A stretch of 64,000 nucleotides of DNA from Collimonas humicola (GTDB lineage Bacteria > Pseudomonadota > Gammaproteobacteria > Burkholderiales > Burkholderiaceae_D). Of this stretch, positions 1-8,885 are shown piece after piece. The position numbers and the translations under genes were made by a program. Where the stretch lies: the NCBI RefSeq assembly GCF_018304945.1, contig NZ_JAGQEE010000001.1, forward strand, positions 558,001 through 622,000, given 5' to 3'. Within the stretch, counting starts at the first letter, position 1. Each line of letters opens with the position of its first letter. Below the pieces are notes generated by a model that was not told the DNA's origin, did no database searches, and saw only the letters and a list, made by a program, of their open reading frames with translations.

Positions 1-1
1 G

Positions 2-631
2 GGCTTCCGGCTTGCCGGCTGGCGCTCGCTCGGCTTGCCGCTCAGCGCGCTGCTGCTGGCTGCCTGCGCGACGCAGCCGGGCGGCCAGGCGCCGGTCCCA
101 GCCCGGCTTGGACTGAAGCTGGCGCCGGCGACGCTGGGCGCCAATATCAGCCTGCAGCAGCATCTGACGGTGGAACGCAACGGCCGCATCGACCAGCTGG
201 ATGCTGCGCTGGAGATCGACCAGCAGCAATTCAATATGGTCGGACTGGCTTTCGGCCAGCGCGTCCTGACCCTGCATTATGATGGCGAGACCTTGCAATC
301 CTGGCGCCATCCGATGCTGCCGTCCCAGGTGCGTGCGGAGGATGTGCTGGAAGACACCCAGCTGACCCTGTGGCCGCTGGCGGCAATCCGTTCGGCGCTG
401 CCGGCCGGCTGGGACATCCAGCAGCAAGGTCTGACGCGCACCTTGTCGCTGCAGAGTGAGCCGGTGATGGTCATCAACTACAGTTCGGACAGCAAGACGG
501 CGCCCTGGAGCGGAAAGATAGAATTGAACAATCTGCGTTACCACTATCGCCTGACGATCGATTCGGTCAGCGACGCCGCCGGCGATGCGCCGGCCGGTCC
601 GGTAACTAATGCAGCTCCCGCGGCGCCTTAG
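2..631 (+). CDS. DUF3261-type outer-membrane lipoprotein, 5' end cut by window edge
   Basis: The reading frame is open to the left edge, so the true start lies outside the window. The visible N-terminus is a hydrophobic leucine-rich stretch ending in a lipobox-like Leu-Ala-Ala-Cys followed by Ala-Thr, so this is probably a lipoprotein. The rest (about 175 residues) is soluble and beta-rich looking. It sits 2 nt before a ketosynthase gene. In known aryl polyene clusters a DUF3261 lipoprotein (ApeN in E. coli naming) occupies exactly this place, just before the ApeO-ApeR enzymes. The role of that family is not established; an envelope role in placing the pigment is inferred from the signal and context. 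Confidence 0.7.
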   Translation, partial: GFRLAGWRSLGLPLSALLLAACATQPGGQAPVPARLGLKLAPATLGANISLQQHLTVERNGRIDQLDAALEIDQQQFNMVGLAFGQRVLTLHYDGETLQSWRHPMLPSQVRAEDVLEDTQLTLWPLAAIRSALPAGWDIQQQGLTRTLSLQSEPVMVINYSSDSKTAPWSGKIELNNLRYHYRLTIDSVSDAAGDAPAGPVTNAAPAAP

Positions 632-633
632 AC

Positions 634-1809
634 ATGGTTTATCTCAATCAACTCGGCATGATCTGTGCGCTCGGCGATACCCACGCCGGGATCAGCCGCC
701 GCCTGTTCGCCGGTCACAGCGGCGTCGCCATGACGCGCCGCCATTCGCCGGAGCGGGAGCTGGCGCTCGGTTGCGTAGACGCCGTCCTGCCTGATATCGA
801 GAGCCTGCCTCTGCATCACCGCAGCCGCAATAACCAGCTGGCGCTGGCCGCGCTGGCGCAGATCCGGCCGCAGGTCGACGCCGCCATACAGCGCTTCGGC
901 GCACACCGGGTGGCGATCGTGCTCGGCACCAGTACTTCCGGCATCGCCCAGACCGAGGCGGCTTTCCGCTATCGCCGGGCCAACGGCGGCTTTCCTGCGG
1001 ATTTCAGCTATGCGCAGCAGGAAATGGCGTCGCCGGCAGCCATGCTGGCCGCCGAACTGGGCGTCAGCGGTCCGGCCTATGTGCATTCCAGCGCCTGTGC
1101 ATCGAGCAGCAAGGCAATGGCGAGCGCAGCCCGCCTGCTCAACATGGGGATCTGCGACGCTGTGCTGAGCGGCGGCGTCGATTCGCTGTGCGCCTTTACG
1201 GTGGCCGGCTTTGCCGCGCTGGAATCGGTCAGCGCCGTTCGCTGCAACCCCTTTAGCGCCAATCGCAACGGCATCAATATCGGCGAGGGCGCCGCGCTGT
1301 TCCTGATGACCAGGGCAGAGGCGACGGTCGGCCTGCGCGGCTGGGGCGAGTCCTCCGACGGCTATCATATTTCGGCGCCCGATCCGTCCGGCAACGGCGC
1401 CAGGAGCGCCATCGAACAGGCGCTGGCGCGTGCCGGCCTGGCGCCGGTGCAATGCGACTATATCAACTTGCATGGCACGGCGACGGTGCAGAACGACGCC
1501 ATGGAAGGCCGTGTGATCGCAGCCTTGTTCGGCGACCAGGTCGCGCTCAGCTCGACCAAACCGTTCACCGGACATGCCTTGGGCGCGGCCGGCGCGGTGG
1601 AGGCTGGCTTGTGCTGGCTGGCGATGCAGGACAGCAATCCGCAGGGCTGCCTGCCGCCGCATTTGTGGGACGGCATGGCCGATGCGCAGCTGCCGCAGCT
1701 CAATCTGCAGCCGCCGGGCGCGAGGCTGGGCCGGCCCTTGCGCTGGGCCCTGAGCAATTCCTTTGCCTTCGGCGGCGCCAATGCCAGCCTGCTGCTGGGA
1801 CGCGAATGA
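634..1809 (+). CDS. apeO: beta-ketoacyl-ACP synthase (ApeO-like)
   Basis: A 391-aa thiolase-fold condensing enzyme that would extend an ACP-bound polyene chain in the cytoplasm. The catalytic triad is visible: Cys155 in SACASS, His280 in NLHGTATV and His314 in FTGHALG, followed by the C-terminal SNSFAFGGANAS signature of FabB/FabF enzymes. The start ATG lies 2 nt after the preceding stop, and its own stop overlaps the next start (ATGATGA), so the genes are translationally coupled. The presence of a second ketosynthase, a dehydratase and a ketoreductase right behind it matches aryl polyene clusters; assignment to ApeO rather than another ketosynthase rests on gene order. Confidence 0.85.
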   Translation: MVYLNQLGMICALGDTHAGISRRLFAGHSGVAMTRRHSPERELALGCVDAVLPDIESLPLHHRSRNNQLALAALAQIRPQVDAAIQRFGAHRVAIVLGTSTSGIAQTEAAFRYRRANGGFPADFSYAQQEMASPAAMLAAELGVSGPAYVHSSACASSSKAMASAARLLNMGICDAVLSGGVDSLCAFTVAGFAALESVSAVRCNPFSANRNGINIGEGAALFLMTRAEATVGLRGWGESSDGYHISAPDPSGNGARSAIEQALARAGLAPVQCDYINLHGTATVQNDAMEGRVIAALFGDQVALSSTKPFTGHALGAAGAVEAGLCWLAMQDSNPQGCLPPHLWDGMADAQLPQLNLQPPGARLGRPLRWALSNSFAFGGANASLLLGRE

Positions 1810-2285
1810 TGAGCGAACCGATAGCTTTTGAAAACCTGGATATCCGCAGCCTGTTGCCGCATTCCGGCACGATGGTGCTGCTGGATCGCCTGCTGCACGC
1901 CGGCGCTGAAGAGCTGCTGGCCGAGGTGACGATCCGCACCGACAGCCTGTTCTGCCGGCAGCACGGCGTGCCGGCCTGGGTCGGCGTCGAATACATGGCG
2001 CAGGCGATTGCCGCCTATGCCGGCTATACCGCCAGGCAGCGCGGCGAGGAAGTCAAGATCGGCTTCCTGCTGGGCACCCGGCGCTACGAAGCCGCCTGCG
2101 CCGAATTTGCCATAGGCAGCGTATTGCAGGTGCAGGTGCACAGGCTGCTGCAGGCGGACAACGGCATCGGCTCGTTCGAATGCCATATCCGCGCCAGTAC
2201 GGGTATGCAGCAACTGGCGAGCGCCACGATTACCGTATTCCAGCCGGTTGACGCGGCTGTTTTTCTAGAAGGAAGTACTGAATGA
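1806..2285 (+). CDS. apeP: 3-hydroxyacyl-ACP dehydratase, hotdog fold (ApeP-like)
   Basis: About 159 aa. The opening motif LLPHSGTMVLLD is characteristic of the FabA/FabZ-like dehydratases of aryl polyene clusters, in which the His supplies a catalytic base; the segment WVGVEYMAQAIAAYAG is the usual central hotdog helix. The enzyme would remove water from the 3-hydroxyacyl-ACP to build the conjugated polyene. Two in-frame starts exist, ATG 1806 (overlapping the upstream stop) and ATG 1809; they differ by one residue. The stop overlaps the next ATG (AATGATG). A much longer open frame begins at 1452 inside the ketosynthase gene, but that extension has no sense as protein and is a frame shadow. 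Confidence 0.8.
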   Translation: MMSEPIAFENLDIRSLLPHSGTMVLLDRLLHAGAEELLAEVTIRTDSLFCRQHGVPAWVGVEYMAQAIAAYAGYTARQRGEEVKIGFLLGTRRYEAACAEFAIGSVLQVQVHRLLQADNGIGSFECHIRASTGMQQLASATITVFQPVDAAVFLEGSTE

Positions 2286-3061
2286 TGTCGGATTTGAATA
2301 TTGCCGCAGGTCCGGCTGCGGCCCCGCTTGCCGGGCTGAATAAAACCGTGCTGGTGACCGGCTCCAGCCGCGGCATCGGCAAGGCCATCGCTTTGCGGCT
2401 GGCGCGCGACGGTTACGATATCGTCCTGCATTGCCATCAGCAGCGCGCGGCCGCCGATGCGGTGGCGCAGACGGTGCGCGAGCTGGGCGTGCAGGCGCGC
2501 GTATTGCAGTTCGACATAGGCGACCGCCAGGCTACGGCGGATATCCTGCTGGCCGACATCGAGCAGCACGGTTGTTATTACGGCGTGGTGTGCAATGCCG
2601 GCGTGGCGCGCGACAATGCGTTCCCGGCGATGCCGGGCGAGGACTGGGACCTGGTGCTGAAGACCAACCTGGACGGTTTCTACAACGTGCTCAACCCGCT
2701 GGTGATGCCGCTGGTGCAGCGCCGCGCGGCTGGCCGCATCGTGACGCTGGCCTCGGTGTCCGGACTGATCGGCAACCGCGGCCAGGTCAACTACAGCGCC
2801 GCCAAAGCCGGCATTATCGGCGCCACCAAAGCGCTGGCGATCGAGCTGGCCAAGCGCAGCATCACGGTCAACTGCGTGGCGCCGGGGTTGATAGAAACCG
2901 ACATGATCGATGACGTGCCGCTGGACGAAGCGCTCAAGATGATCCCCGCGCGCCGGGTCGGCAAGCCGGAGGAAGTGGCGGCGACCGTGGCTTTCCTGCT
3001 GCATCCGGATGCAGCCTATATCACGCGCCAGGTCATTTCGGTGAACGGAGGCATGGCATGA
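2282..3061 (+). CDS. apeQ: 3-oxoacyl-ACP reductase, SDR family (ApeQ/FabG-like)
   Basis: A 259-aa short-chain dehydrogenase that would reduce the 3-ketoacyl-ACP with NADPH. The Rossmann motif TGSSRGIG begins at Thr26, the NAG motif is present, and the active site Ser158-Tyr171-Lys175 (YSAAK) has the same Ser-Tyr spacing as FabG. The C-terminus ends in a normal SDR tail (QVISVNGGMA). It overlaps the dehydratase upstream and the ketosynthase downstream by 4 nt each. About 20 extra N-terminal residues precede the fold compared with E. coli FabG; a second ATG follows the first directly. It is named ApeQ by position in the cluster. Confidence 0.85.
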   Translation: MMSDLNIAAGPAAAPLAGLNKTVLVTGSSRGIGKAIALRLARDGYDIVLHCHQQRAAADAVAQTVRELGVQARVLQFDIGDRQATADILLADIEQHGCYYGVVCNAGVARDNAFPAMPGEDWDLVLKTNLDGFYNVLNPLVMPLVQRRAAGRIVTLASVSGLIGNRGQVNYSAAKAGIIGATKALAIELAKRSITVNCVAPGLIETDMIDDVPLDEALKMIPARRVGKPEEVAATVAFLLHPDAAYITRQVISVNGGMA

Positions 3062-4302
3062 CGCATGTTTCAACAGCGCGCCGGGTGGTGGTGACTGGCA
3101 TGGCCGGCATCAGCCCGATCGGCAACGACTGGAATGCCATCCGCGCCCATCTCGGCAGCTATCGCAACGCCGTCGTGCGCATGCATGAGTGGGCCGACTA
3201 CGATGGCCTGAACACCCAGCTGGGCGCGCCTGCCGCCGAGTTTTCTCTGTCGGAACGCTATAACCGCAAGACCACCCGCAGCATGGGGCGGGTGGCGCTG
3301 ATGGCAACCCGCGCCAGCGAGCTGGCCTTGATCGATGCCGGCCTGGTCGACGATCCCTTGCTGAAAAGCGGCGTCTGCGGCGTCGCCTACGGTTCGTCCG
3401 CCGGCACGCCGGCGGCGATCGGCGATTTCGGCCGCATGATGGAAGAGCGCAGCACCCGCGGCATCAACGCCACTACTTATATCAAGATGATGGCGCATAC
3501 GGCGCCGGTCAATATCGGCGTGTTTTTCGGCATCACCGGCCGCGTCATCACTACTTCCAGCGCCTGCACTTCCGGCAGCCAGGGCATAGGCTATGCTTAC
3601 GAAGCGATCCGCAGCGGCCGCCAGCAAGTGATGGTCGCCGGCGGCGCCGAGGAATTGTGCGCCACCGAAGCCGCGGTGTTCGATACCTTGTTCGCCACCA
3701 GCATCCGCAACGATACGCCGGCCATGACGCCGAGCCCGTTCGACCGCAGCCGGGACGGCCTGGTGATCGGCGAGGGCGCCGGCACGCTGATCCTGGAAGA
3801 CTTCGAACATGCGCGCGCCAGAGGCGCCAGGATGTATGCCGAAATCGTCGGCTTCGGCACCAATAGCGACGGCTGCCACGTCACTCATCCGAACGCCGAC
3901 ACCATGCAGATTGCGATGACGCTGGCGCTGGCGGATGCCGGCTTGCCGGCCTCGGCCATCGGCTATGTCAATGCCCACGGCACCGGCACCGAGCAGGGCG
4001 ACATCGCCGAATCGCACGCCACCGCCGCCGTGTTCGCGCGCAACACCGCCATCAGTTCGCTCAAGAGCTACACCGGCCACACGCTGGGCGCGTGCGGCGC
4101 GCTGGAAGCCTGGGTCAGCATCGAGATGATGCGCAGCGGCTGGTTCGCGCCGACCATCAACCTGCAGCAGCTCGACCCGCTGTGCGCCGAGCTGGACTAC
4201 ATTGTCGACCAGGGCCGCGCGCTGCAATGCGAGTATGTGATGTCGAACAATTTTGCGTTTGGCGGCATCAACACTTCGTTGATTTTCAAACGCCTGGATT
4301 GA
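3058..4302 (+). CDS. apeR: beta-ketoacyl-ACP synthase II-like (ApeR-like)
   Basis: A 414-aa ketosynthase with the complete Cys-His-His triad: Cys170 in SSACTSG, His307 in NAHGTGTE and His341 in YTGHTLG, and the SNNFAFGGIN motif near the C-terminus. In E. coli ApeR pairs with the chain-length factor ApeC, which is not in this window. The first ketosynthase (634-1809) and this one are only distantly alike, as expected for ApeO and ApeR. Start ATG overlaps the reductase stop by 4 nt. The gene is followed within 8 nt by the phosphopantetheinyl transferase. Confidence 0.85.
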   Translation: MTHVSTARRVVVTGMAGISPIGNDWNAIRAHLGSYRNAVVRMHEWADYDGLNTQLGAPAAEFSLSERYNRKTTRSMGRVALMATRASELALIDAGLVDDPLLKSGVCGVAYGSSAGTPAAIGDFGRMMEERSTRGINATTYIKMMAHTAPVNIGVFFGITGRVITTSSACTSGSQGIGYAYEAIRSGRQQVMVAGGAEELCATEAAVFDTLFATSIRNDTPAMTPSPFDRSRDGLVIGEGAGTLILEDFEHARARGARMYAEIVGFGTNSDGCHVTHPNADTMQIAMTLALADAGLPASAIGYVNAHGTGTEQGDIAESHATAAVFARNTAISSLKSYTGHTLGACGALEAWVSIEMMRSGWFAPTINLQQLDPLCAELDYIVDQGRALQCEYVMSNNFAFGGINTSLIFKRLD

Positions 4303-4310
4303 GGCCTGCC

Positions 4311-5012
4311 GTGCGATCTGCCGTCATTTGGCTGCTCGATGCGAATGCATTGGCTGACGATGACTGCGAGCGCATGCTGGCCTGCCTGAGCGAGCCTGAA
4401 CTGCTGCGCTACCGGCGCTTTTTGCGGCCGCTGCGCCAGCGCGAATTCCTGCTGGGGCGGGTCCTGCTGCGCTTCGCGGCCGCACAGCTGGCCGGCATCG
4501 CGTTCGAGGCGATCGAAGTCATCGAACGCCAAGGCAGGGCGCCGCAGCTGCGGTTGCCGGCCGCTTGCCCGTTGACGCCTCAGTTCAGTCTGTCGCACAG
4601 CCGCGGCTGGGTAGCCTGTGCGACCAGCGCCGATACGCCTGTCGGCATCGATATAGAAGCGCTGGACGGCGGGCGCGATGTTGAGGCGCTTGCCCGCAGC
4701 GCTTTTTCCGTCGCAGAGAGCAACTGGTTATCCGAGCGCCCTGATGCCGAAAGGGTAGAGGCGTTTTATGCCCTGTGGAGCGCCAAGGAAGCGCTGTATA
4801 AGCTGATGTCGAATCAGGGTGTGGATGGCGTATCCCCCGAGCTTGTAGCGGGCGGCTTGCGCTTGCAGTCAGGGCCTGGGTGGCATGCGCGGAGCTGGTC
4901 GCAGCATGGTTTCGCGATTTCCCTTTGCAGCCGCGAGGAACTGGCCGCGGTCGAACAGATTCATCTGCACGGCGCAGAGCCTTGCGCGTGGCGTCAGCAA
5001 TTGATCGCTTAA
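4311..5012 (+). CDS. 4'-phosphopantetheinyl transferase, Sfp type
   Basis: A 233-aa enzyme of the Sfp/AcpT family that loads the phosphopantetheine arm onto acyl carrier proteins. The two diagnostic motifs are present: GIDIE (Asp114, Glu116, metal binding) and WSAKEALYK (Trp156, Lys159, Glu160). The start is taken as GTG 4311, 8 nt after the ketosynthase stop and preceded by a GAGG sequence; the longer open frame from 4092 runs through the ketosynthase gene and is not credible. It closes the aryl-polyene-like operon and most likely activates the carrier proteins of that cluster (ApeB role), which lie left of the window. Confidence 0.85.
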   Translation: MRSAVIWLLDANALADDDCERMLACLSEPELLRYRRFLRPLRQREFLLGRVLLRFAAAQLAGIAFEAIEVIERQGRAPQLRLPAACPLTPQFSLSHSRGWVACATSADTPVGIDIEALDGGRDVEALARSAFSVAESNWLSERPDAERVEAFYALWSAKEALYKLMSNQGVDGVSPELVAGGLRLQSGPGWHARSWSQHGFAISLCSREELAAVEQIHLHGAEPCAWRQQLIA

Positions 5013-5158
5013 AGATCAGCCAATCACATAGAAGATCCGTTCCGAGCTGTTGCATCGCGTCCGGCGATGCAACATAGCAATTCCTATTTTGCAGAAGTTT
5101 GTTAAAATCACATTGTTTATTTCCCTTGTGAAATATTGTGCTGCCATAGGAATACCGC

Positions 5159-7831
5159 ATGAGCAATAACGTCATCCAGACTTTGCAAAGCCTTGTCAAC
5201 GGCCGCCAGAACAAGCGTATCCTCCGCCTCTCCTTCCCCCACGACGACGGCCCGCACGCCCAGCTGCTGGTGAACAAGCTCAACGCCGTCGAAAGCCTGT
5301 CGCGCGATTTTGACTACACCGTGGAATTGCTGTCCGATGACGCCGAGCTGGCCCTGAAGGATCTGCAAGGCAAGCTGTTCTGCGTGGAACTGGTGCGTGG
5401 CGACGGCAGCCTGCGTTACTTCTCCGGCTACTGCTTCGAATTCCGCCTCGCGCGCACCGATGGCAATATCGCCTTCTACCAGGCCAGGCTAGGGCCCTGG
5501 ACCCACTACCTGCGCCTGCGCAAGGACAACTACATCTTCCACGGCAAGACCCTGCGCGAACAGATCGACAGCATCTGCGCCGACTACGGCACCTTGCCGG
5601 ATTGGGATTTCCGCGTCGGCGGCGCCGACCCGGTCATGACGGACGCCATCCAGTTCGACGAAAGCGACCATAACTATCTCCATCGCCGGCTGGAAGCGGC
5701 TGGCCTGCTGTACTACTACGAACATACCGACAAGGGCCATAAGCTCATCATCACCGATGACTCCACCCAGGCCGCGCCCATCGACGGCGGGGAGGAAATC
5801 CGCTTCCAGCGCCATGGCGGCGCGATAGAGGAAGACGGCATCGGCGAATTCTCCCCGGTGCGCCAGATCGTGCCCGGTTCCGTGTCGCTGTCCGGCTTCA
5901 ACTTCAAGAGCCCGGTGCCGATCCATGCCGGCGTGCCGACCCTGAACAAGCAGGGCAATGTGCTCGATGTCGAATCCTACGAATATGCCGGCGCCTATGG
6001 CGTCAAGGGCGTCCAGGATGCGGACAAGCTGTCGCGGTTGCGCATGGAAGAGATCGAAGCGGCAGGCAAGCACTTTGAAGCCGCGGGCAACAACCGCTAC
6101 GTGCTGCCGGGACGCTGGTACCGCCTGAGCGGCCATTTTGCTTCCAGCCCGTTTGCCAGCCATGAGGACGCCGGCAAGAACGAATTCCTGATCATCTCGG
6201 TGCACCACATCGCCAGCAACAACTACCTGCAGCAGGCAAGCGAGAAGGCCGAGTACCGTAATGAATTGACCTGCCTGCGCAAGACCATCCCCTGGCGTCC
6301 GGGCCGCAATTACCATAGCGTCAACACCAAGATCCTGTCGCCGCAAACGGTGACGGTCGTCGGCCCATCCGGCCAGGGCAGCGTCCACACCGACGAATAC
6401 GGCCGTATCCGCGTCCAGTTCCACTGGGACCGCATCGGCAACAACGACGAGCGCAGCTCGGCTTGGGTGCGCGTGGCTAGCTCCTGGGCCGGCGGCGAAC
6501 TGGGCGCCAAATCGATTCCGCGCGTCGGCTCGGAATGCCTGGTGCAATGGCTAGACGGCAATCCCGACCGCCCCATCGTCACCGGCAGCGTCTACAACCA
6601 GCGCAACATGCCGCCCTGGAAGCTGGCGACCCAGCAATCCTTGATGGGCTTCAGGAGCCGCGAACTGACGCCCAACGGCGGCAACCAGCCCGGCGGCAGG
6701 AGCAACCACCTGGTGCTGGACGACACCAACGGCAAGATCCAGGCGCAACTCAAAAGCGATCACCAGCACAGCCAGCTGAGCCTGGGCAGCATCAGCCGCA
6801 TCGAAGACAATGCGGGGCGCAAGGATGCGCGCGGCGAAGGGTGGGAATTGCGCACTGATGGCCACGGTGTGGCGCGTGCGGCCAAGGGCATGCTGATCAC
6901 CACCGAGGCACGCAGCAATGCGAGCTCGCATATCAAGGATATGGGCGAGACGGTCAGCCGGCTGACGGCTGCACGGGATCAGCATGAGTCGCTGGCCGAT
7001 GCGGCGCAGCAGGCGGGGGCGCAGGAGAAGCAGGGGCAGCAGAGTGATGTCGCACAAACCTTGAAGGCGCAGAACGATGCGATCAAGGGAGGTGGTGCAA
7101 GCGAGGAGGGCAGTTTCCCGGAACTGTCACAACCGCATCTCGTGCTGGCCAGCCCTGCCGGGATTGAGACTACCACCAGCGGCAGCACCCATATCGCCAG
7201 CGACCAGAACACGGCCATCACGACCGGCAAGAGTTTGTCCATTGCCAGCGGCGACAGCCTGTTCGCCAGCATCCGGAATACCTTCCGTTTGTTTGTGCAA
7301 AAGACGGGCATCAAGATGGTGGCGGCTGCCGGCGACATCGATGTCCAGGCGCTGACAGACAGCCTCAATATTCTGGCGAAGCTCAACATCACACAAACCG
7401 CCAATCGCATCACGATCACCGCCAAGGAAGAAGTGGTGATCAATGGCGGCGGCAGTTACACCAAGTTCAATGCAAGCGGAATCGAGAAGGGCACTAACGG
7501 CGCTTATGTGGCGCATGCGGCTTCGCACAGCTTGCCGGGGCCGCAAGCCATGGGTGTAGACATACGTGGCCTTCCCGCCATTAAAGCCTACAACGAAACT
7601 TTCCGTTTGCTCGATCCGGCGGGTAACCCTTTGCCGAATATAAAATATACAGTCACCGGTGCAAATGACGAGGGCCATGAAGCTCTAACGACGATCAAAG
7701 GCGATACGCCCAGAGTTCATACAGACGCGCCGCAGAAATTGAAATTTTCATTGCAGTGGGCTGAAATATCAATTGCGGAAGAACAGAATAAAGACGCGAC
7801 CAACAATATTCCAAAGGATCAAAATGGCTGA
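5159..7831 (+). CDS. vgrG: type VI secretion spike protein VgrG (TssI)
   Basis: An 890-aa VgrG. The N-terminal Rhs/Vgr fold occupies roughly residues 15-370, followed by a gp5-like OB fold (about 390-475, with GRIRVQFHWDR and WVRVASSWAGG), a linker of low complexity rich in Gln/Ala/Gly (about 590-655), and a DUF2345 beta-helix needle (about 660-800). The last ~80 residues start with AYNETFRLLDPAGNPLP and look like the transthyretin-like tail that many VgrGs use to carry an effector. No hcp, PAAR or other T6SS structural genes are in the window, so this is an orphan spike gene. Its stop overlaps the start of the next gene by 8 nt, which suggests that gene encodes its cargo. Confidence 0.95.
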   Translation: MSNNVIQTLQSLVNGRQNKRILRLSFPHDDGPHAQLLVNKLNAVESLSRDFDYTVELLSDDAELALKDLQGKLFCVELVRGDGSLRYFSGYCFEFRLARTDGNIAFYQARLGPWTHYLRLRKDNYIFHGKTLREQIDSICADYGTLPDWDFRVGGADPVMTDAIQFDESDHNYLHRRLEAAGLLYYYEHTDKGHKLIITDDSTQAAPIDGGEEIRFQRHGGAIEEDGIGEFSPVRQIVPGSVSLSGFNFKSPVPIHAGVPTLNKQGNVLDVESYEYAGAYGVKGVQDADKLSRLRMEEIEAAGKHFEAAGNNRYVLPGRWYRLSGHFASSPFASHEDAGKNEFLIISVHHIASNNYLQQASEKAEYRNELTCLRKTIPWRPGRNYHSVNTKILSPQTVTVVGPSGQGSVHTDEYGRIRVQFHWDRIGNNDERSSAWVRVASSWAGGELGAKSIPRVGSECLVQWLDGNPDRPIVTGSVYNQRNMPPWKLATQQSLMGFRSRELTPNGGNQPGGRSNHLVLDDTNGKIQAQLKSDHQHSQLSLGSISRIEDNAGRKDARGEGWELRTDGHGVARAAKGMLITTEARSNASSHIKDMGETVSRLTAARDQHESLADAAQQAGAQEKQGQQSDVAQTLKAQNDAIKGGGASEEGSFPELSQPHLVLASPAGIETTTSGSTHIASDQNTAITTGKSLSIASGDSLFASIRNTFRLFVQKTGIKMVAAAGDIDVQALTDSLNILAKLNITQTANRITITAKEEVVINGGGSYTKFNASGIEKGTNGAYVAHAASHSLPGPQAMGVDIRGLPAIKAYNETFRLLDPAGNPLPNIKYTVTGANDEGHEALTTIKGDTPRVHTDAPQKLKFSLQWAEISIAEEQNKDATNNIPKDQNG

Positions 7832-8885
7832 CGGTGTAATGATCGAAGCAACGACTAATGATAAGCCCGACAGTTGTGTTAACGTCCATTGCAATTGTCC
7901 GGTTTTATGGTCAATGGCGCAGCAGTTTTGCTACGTGCGCCTGTCAAACAAGAAAAATAAAGGTGGATATCGGCTTATAAATCTTTATCCAGCTCGGGCC
8001 CGCCGCATTGCTGCGACGTATGCGCGGATGTATCTGGAAACAGAGGAGCATGGTGCACCCGAGAAGAAAGGACGCTACTACTGGATGGCACTAGGGGCGT
8101 TTGCCAGTAAAACGGTGGCCTGCACGTTGGAAACCGTACAGCTTTCGTATACCCGGCTTGTGATGGGAAGCACTGTACGTGAAGGACTCGGAGAGGGCAA
8201 TTTCTGGTTGTTTATGGACATCGCGGCGTGGCACTGGTACTACAGCTTCAGCCCGACAACATTTGATGACTGCGTCCGTTCGCGCAATACGGACACTTAT
8301 GTTGACGAGGTCAAGCAACAGATTAAGAAGCTTCCATGGCAAAGCGATGCGCTTCCCAAAATTCATAATTTGATGGTCAAGCCGGAGGTTGAAGAAGGAT
8401 TTGCTTTGGTGAAGCAAATGGAGACTTTGCCTGATGGCAGCGACAAGCAAAAATTGCAATTGCAACACTTGTTGGCAATGGCAAAGCACGAACAGGGAAA
8501 TATATTGCAAAACCTGATCTACAATAACCCTGACTTTGCTTGGTGGATCAAAATCCAAAGAGCTGATGACAAGGAATTGCGACAAAATTATGGCTATCCC
8601 ACTCGAGGATTTGCCGTTGCTGCAAGTATTTTCAGCCCTGGCTTGGAGGTCGTATTTACCAGCCAATGTGATACCAAAATGCCCGAATTAAAGAATGTAG
8701 CCCCCAAAGAAACAAAATTGGAGGACTACGACAGCCGGATGGACTGGATCTCGTCGGTGGCGGATCAGTTTCACCAGCGAATGATTAAATTCAAAAGCCA
8801 AATGGAGGGCGAGCTGGCTACTATGGCAGGTTGGGTCGGTACGCATGATGGTGTGATCTACCCTGACGAATTATCTCCTCAATGA
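7824..8885 (+). CDS. uncharacterised protein coupled to VgrG; candidate T6SS effector
   Basis: A 353-aa protein, start ATG 7824 preceded by AAGGA at good distance and overlapping the end of vgrG by 8 nt. No signal peptide; several aromatic-rich stretches (FWLFMDIAAWHWYY, FAWWIK) and a conserved-looking segment around residues 55-95 (ARRIAATYARMYLE ... YYWMALGAFASKTVAC). I do not recognise a catalytic motif. There is a loose impression of DUF2515-like proteins found beside vgrG genes, which I cannot test. GC content drops visibly from vgrG into this gene. Position, coupling, and the membrane-anchored small protein behind it make it a candidate effector; this is inference from context. Confidence 0.6.
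   Translation: MADGVMIEATTNDKPDSCVNVHCNCPVLWSMAQQFCYVRLSNKKNKGGYRLINLYPARARRIAATYARMYLETEEHGAPEKKGRYYWMALGAFASKTVACTLETVQLSYTRLVMGSTVREGLGEGNFWLFMDIAAWHWYYSFSPTTFDDCVRSRNTDTYVDEVKQQIKKLPWQSDALPKIHNLMVKPEVEEGFALVKQMETLPDGSDKQKLQLQHLLAMAKHEQGNILQNLIYNNPDFAWWIKIQRADDKELRQNYGYPTRGFAVAASIFSPGLEVVFTSQCDTKMPELKNVAPKETKLEDYDSRMDWISSVADQFHQRMIKFKSQMEGELATMAGWVGTHDGVIYPDELSPQ

Noticed and set aside
628-1662. Long minus-strand open frame of 344 aa opposite the first ketosynthase gene
   Set aside because: It is antisense to a gene with full catalytic motifs; its product is Arg/His/Ala-rich with no domain pattern, a typical shadow in GC-rich DNA. The same holds for the long antisense frames at 3070-4227, 20619-21881, 23430-25211 and 31802-33139.
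1452-1805. N-terminal extension of the dehydratase frame
   Set aside because: The extension lies wholly within the ketosynthase gene and is low-complexity; the start overlapping the ketosynthase stop fits operon style and family length.
4092-4310. Extended start for the phosphopantetheinyl transferase
   Set aside because: It overlaps more than 200 nt of the ketosynthase gene; GTG 4311 gives the normal family length and has a ribosome site.
7773-7823. Longer start for the VgrG-linked unknown gene
   Set aside because: It would overlap vgrG by 59 nt and lacks a ribosome site, while ATG 7824 has AAGGA at the right distance.
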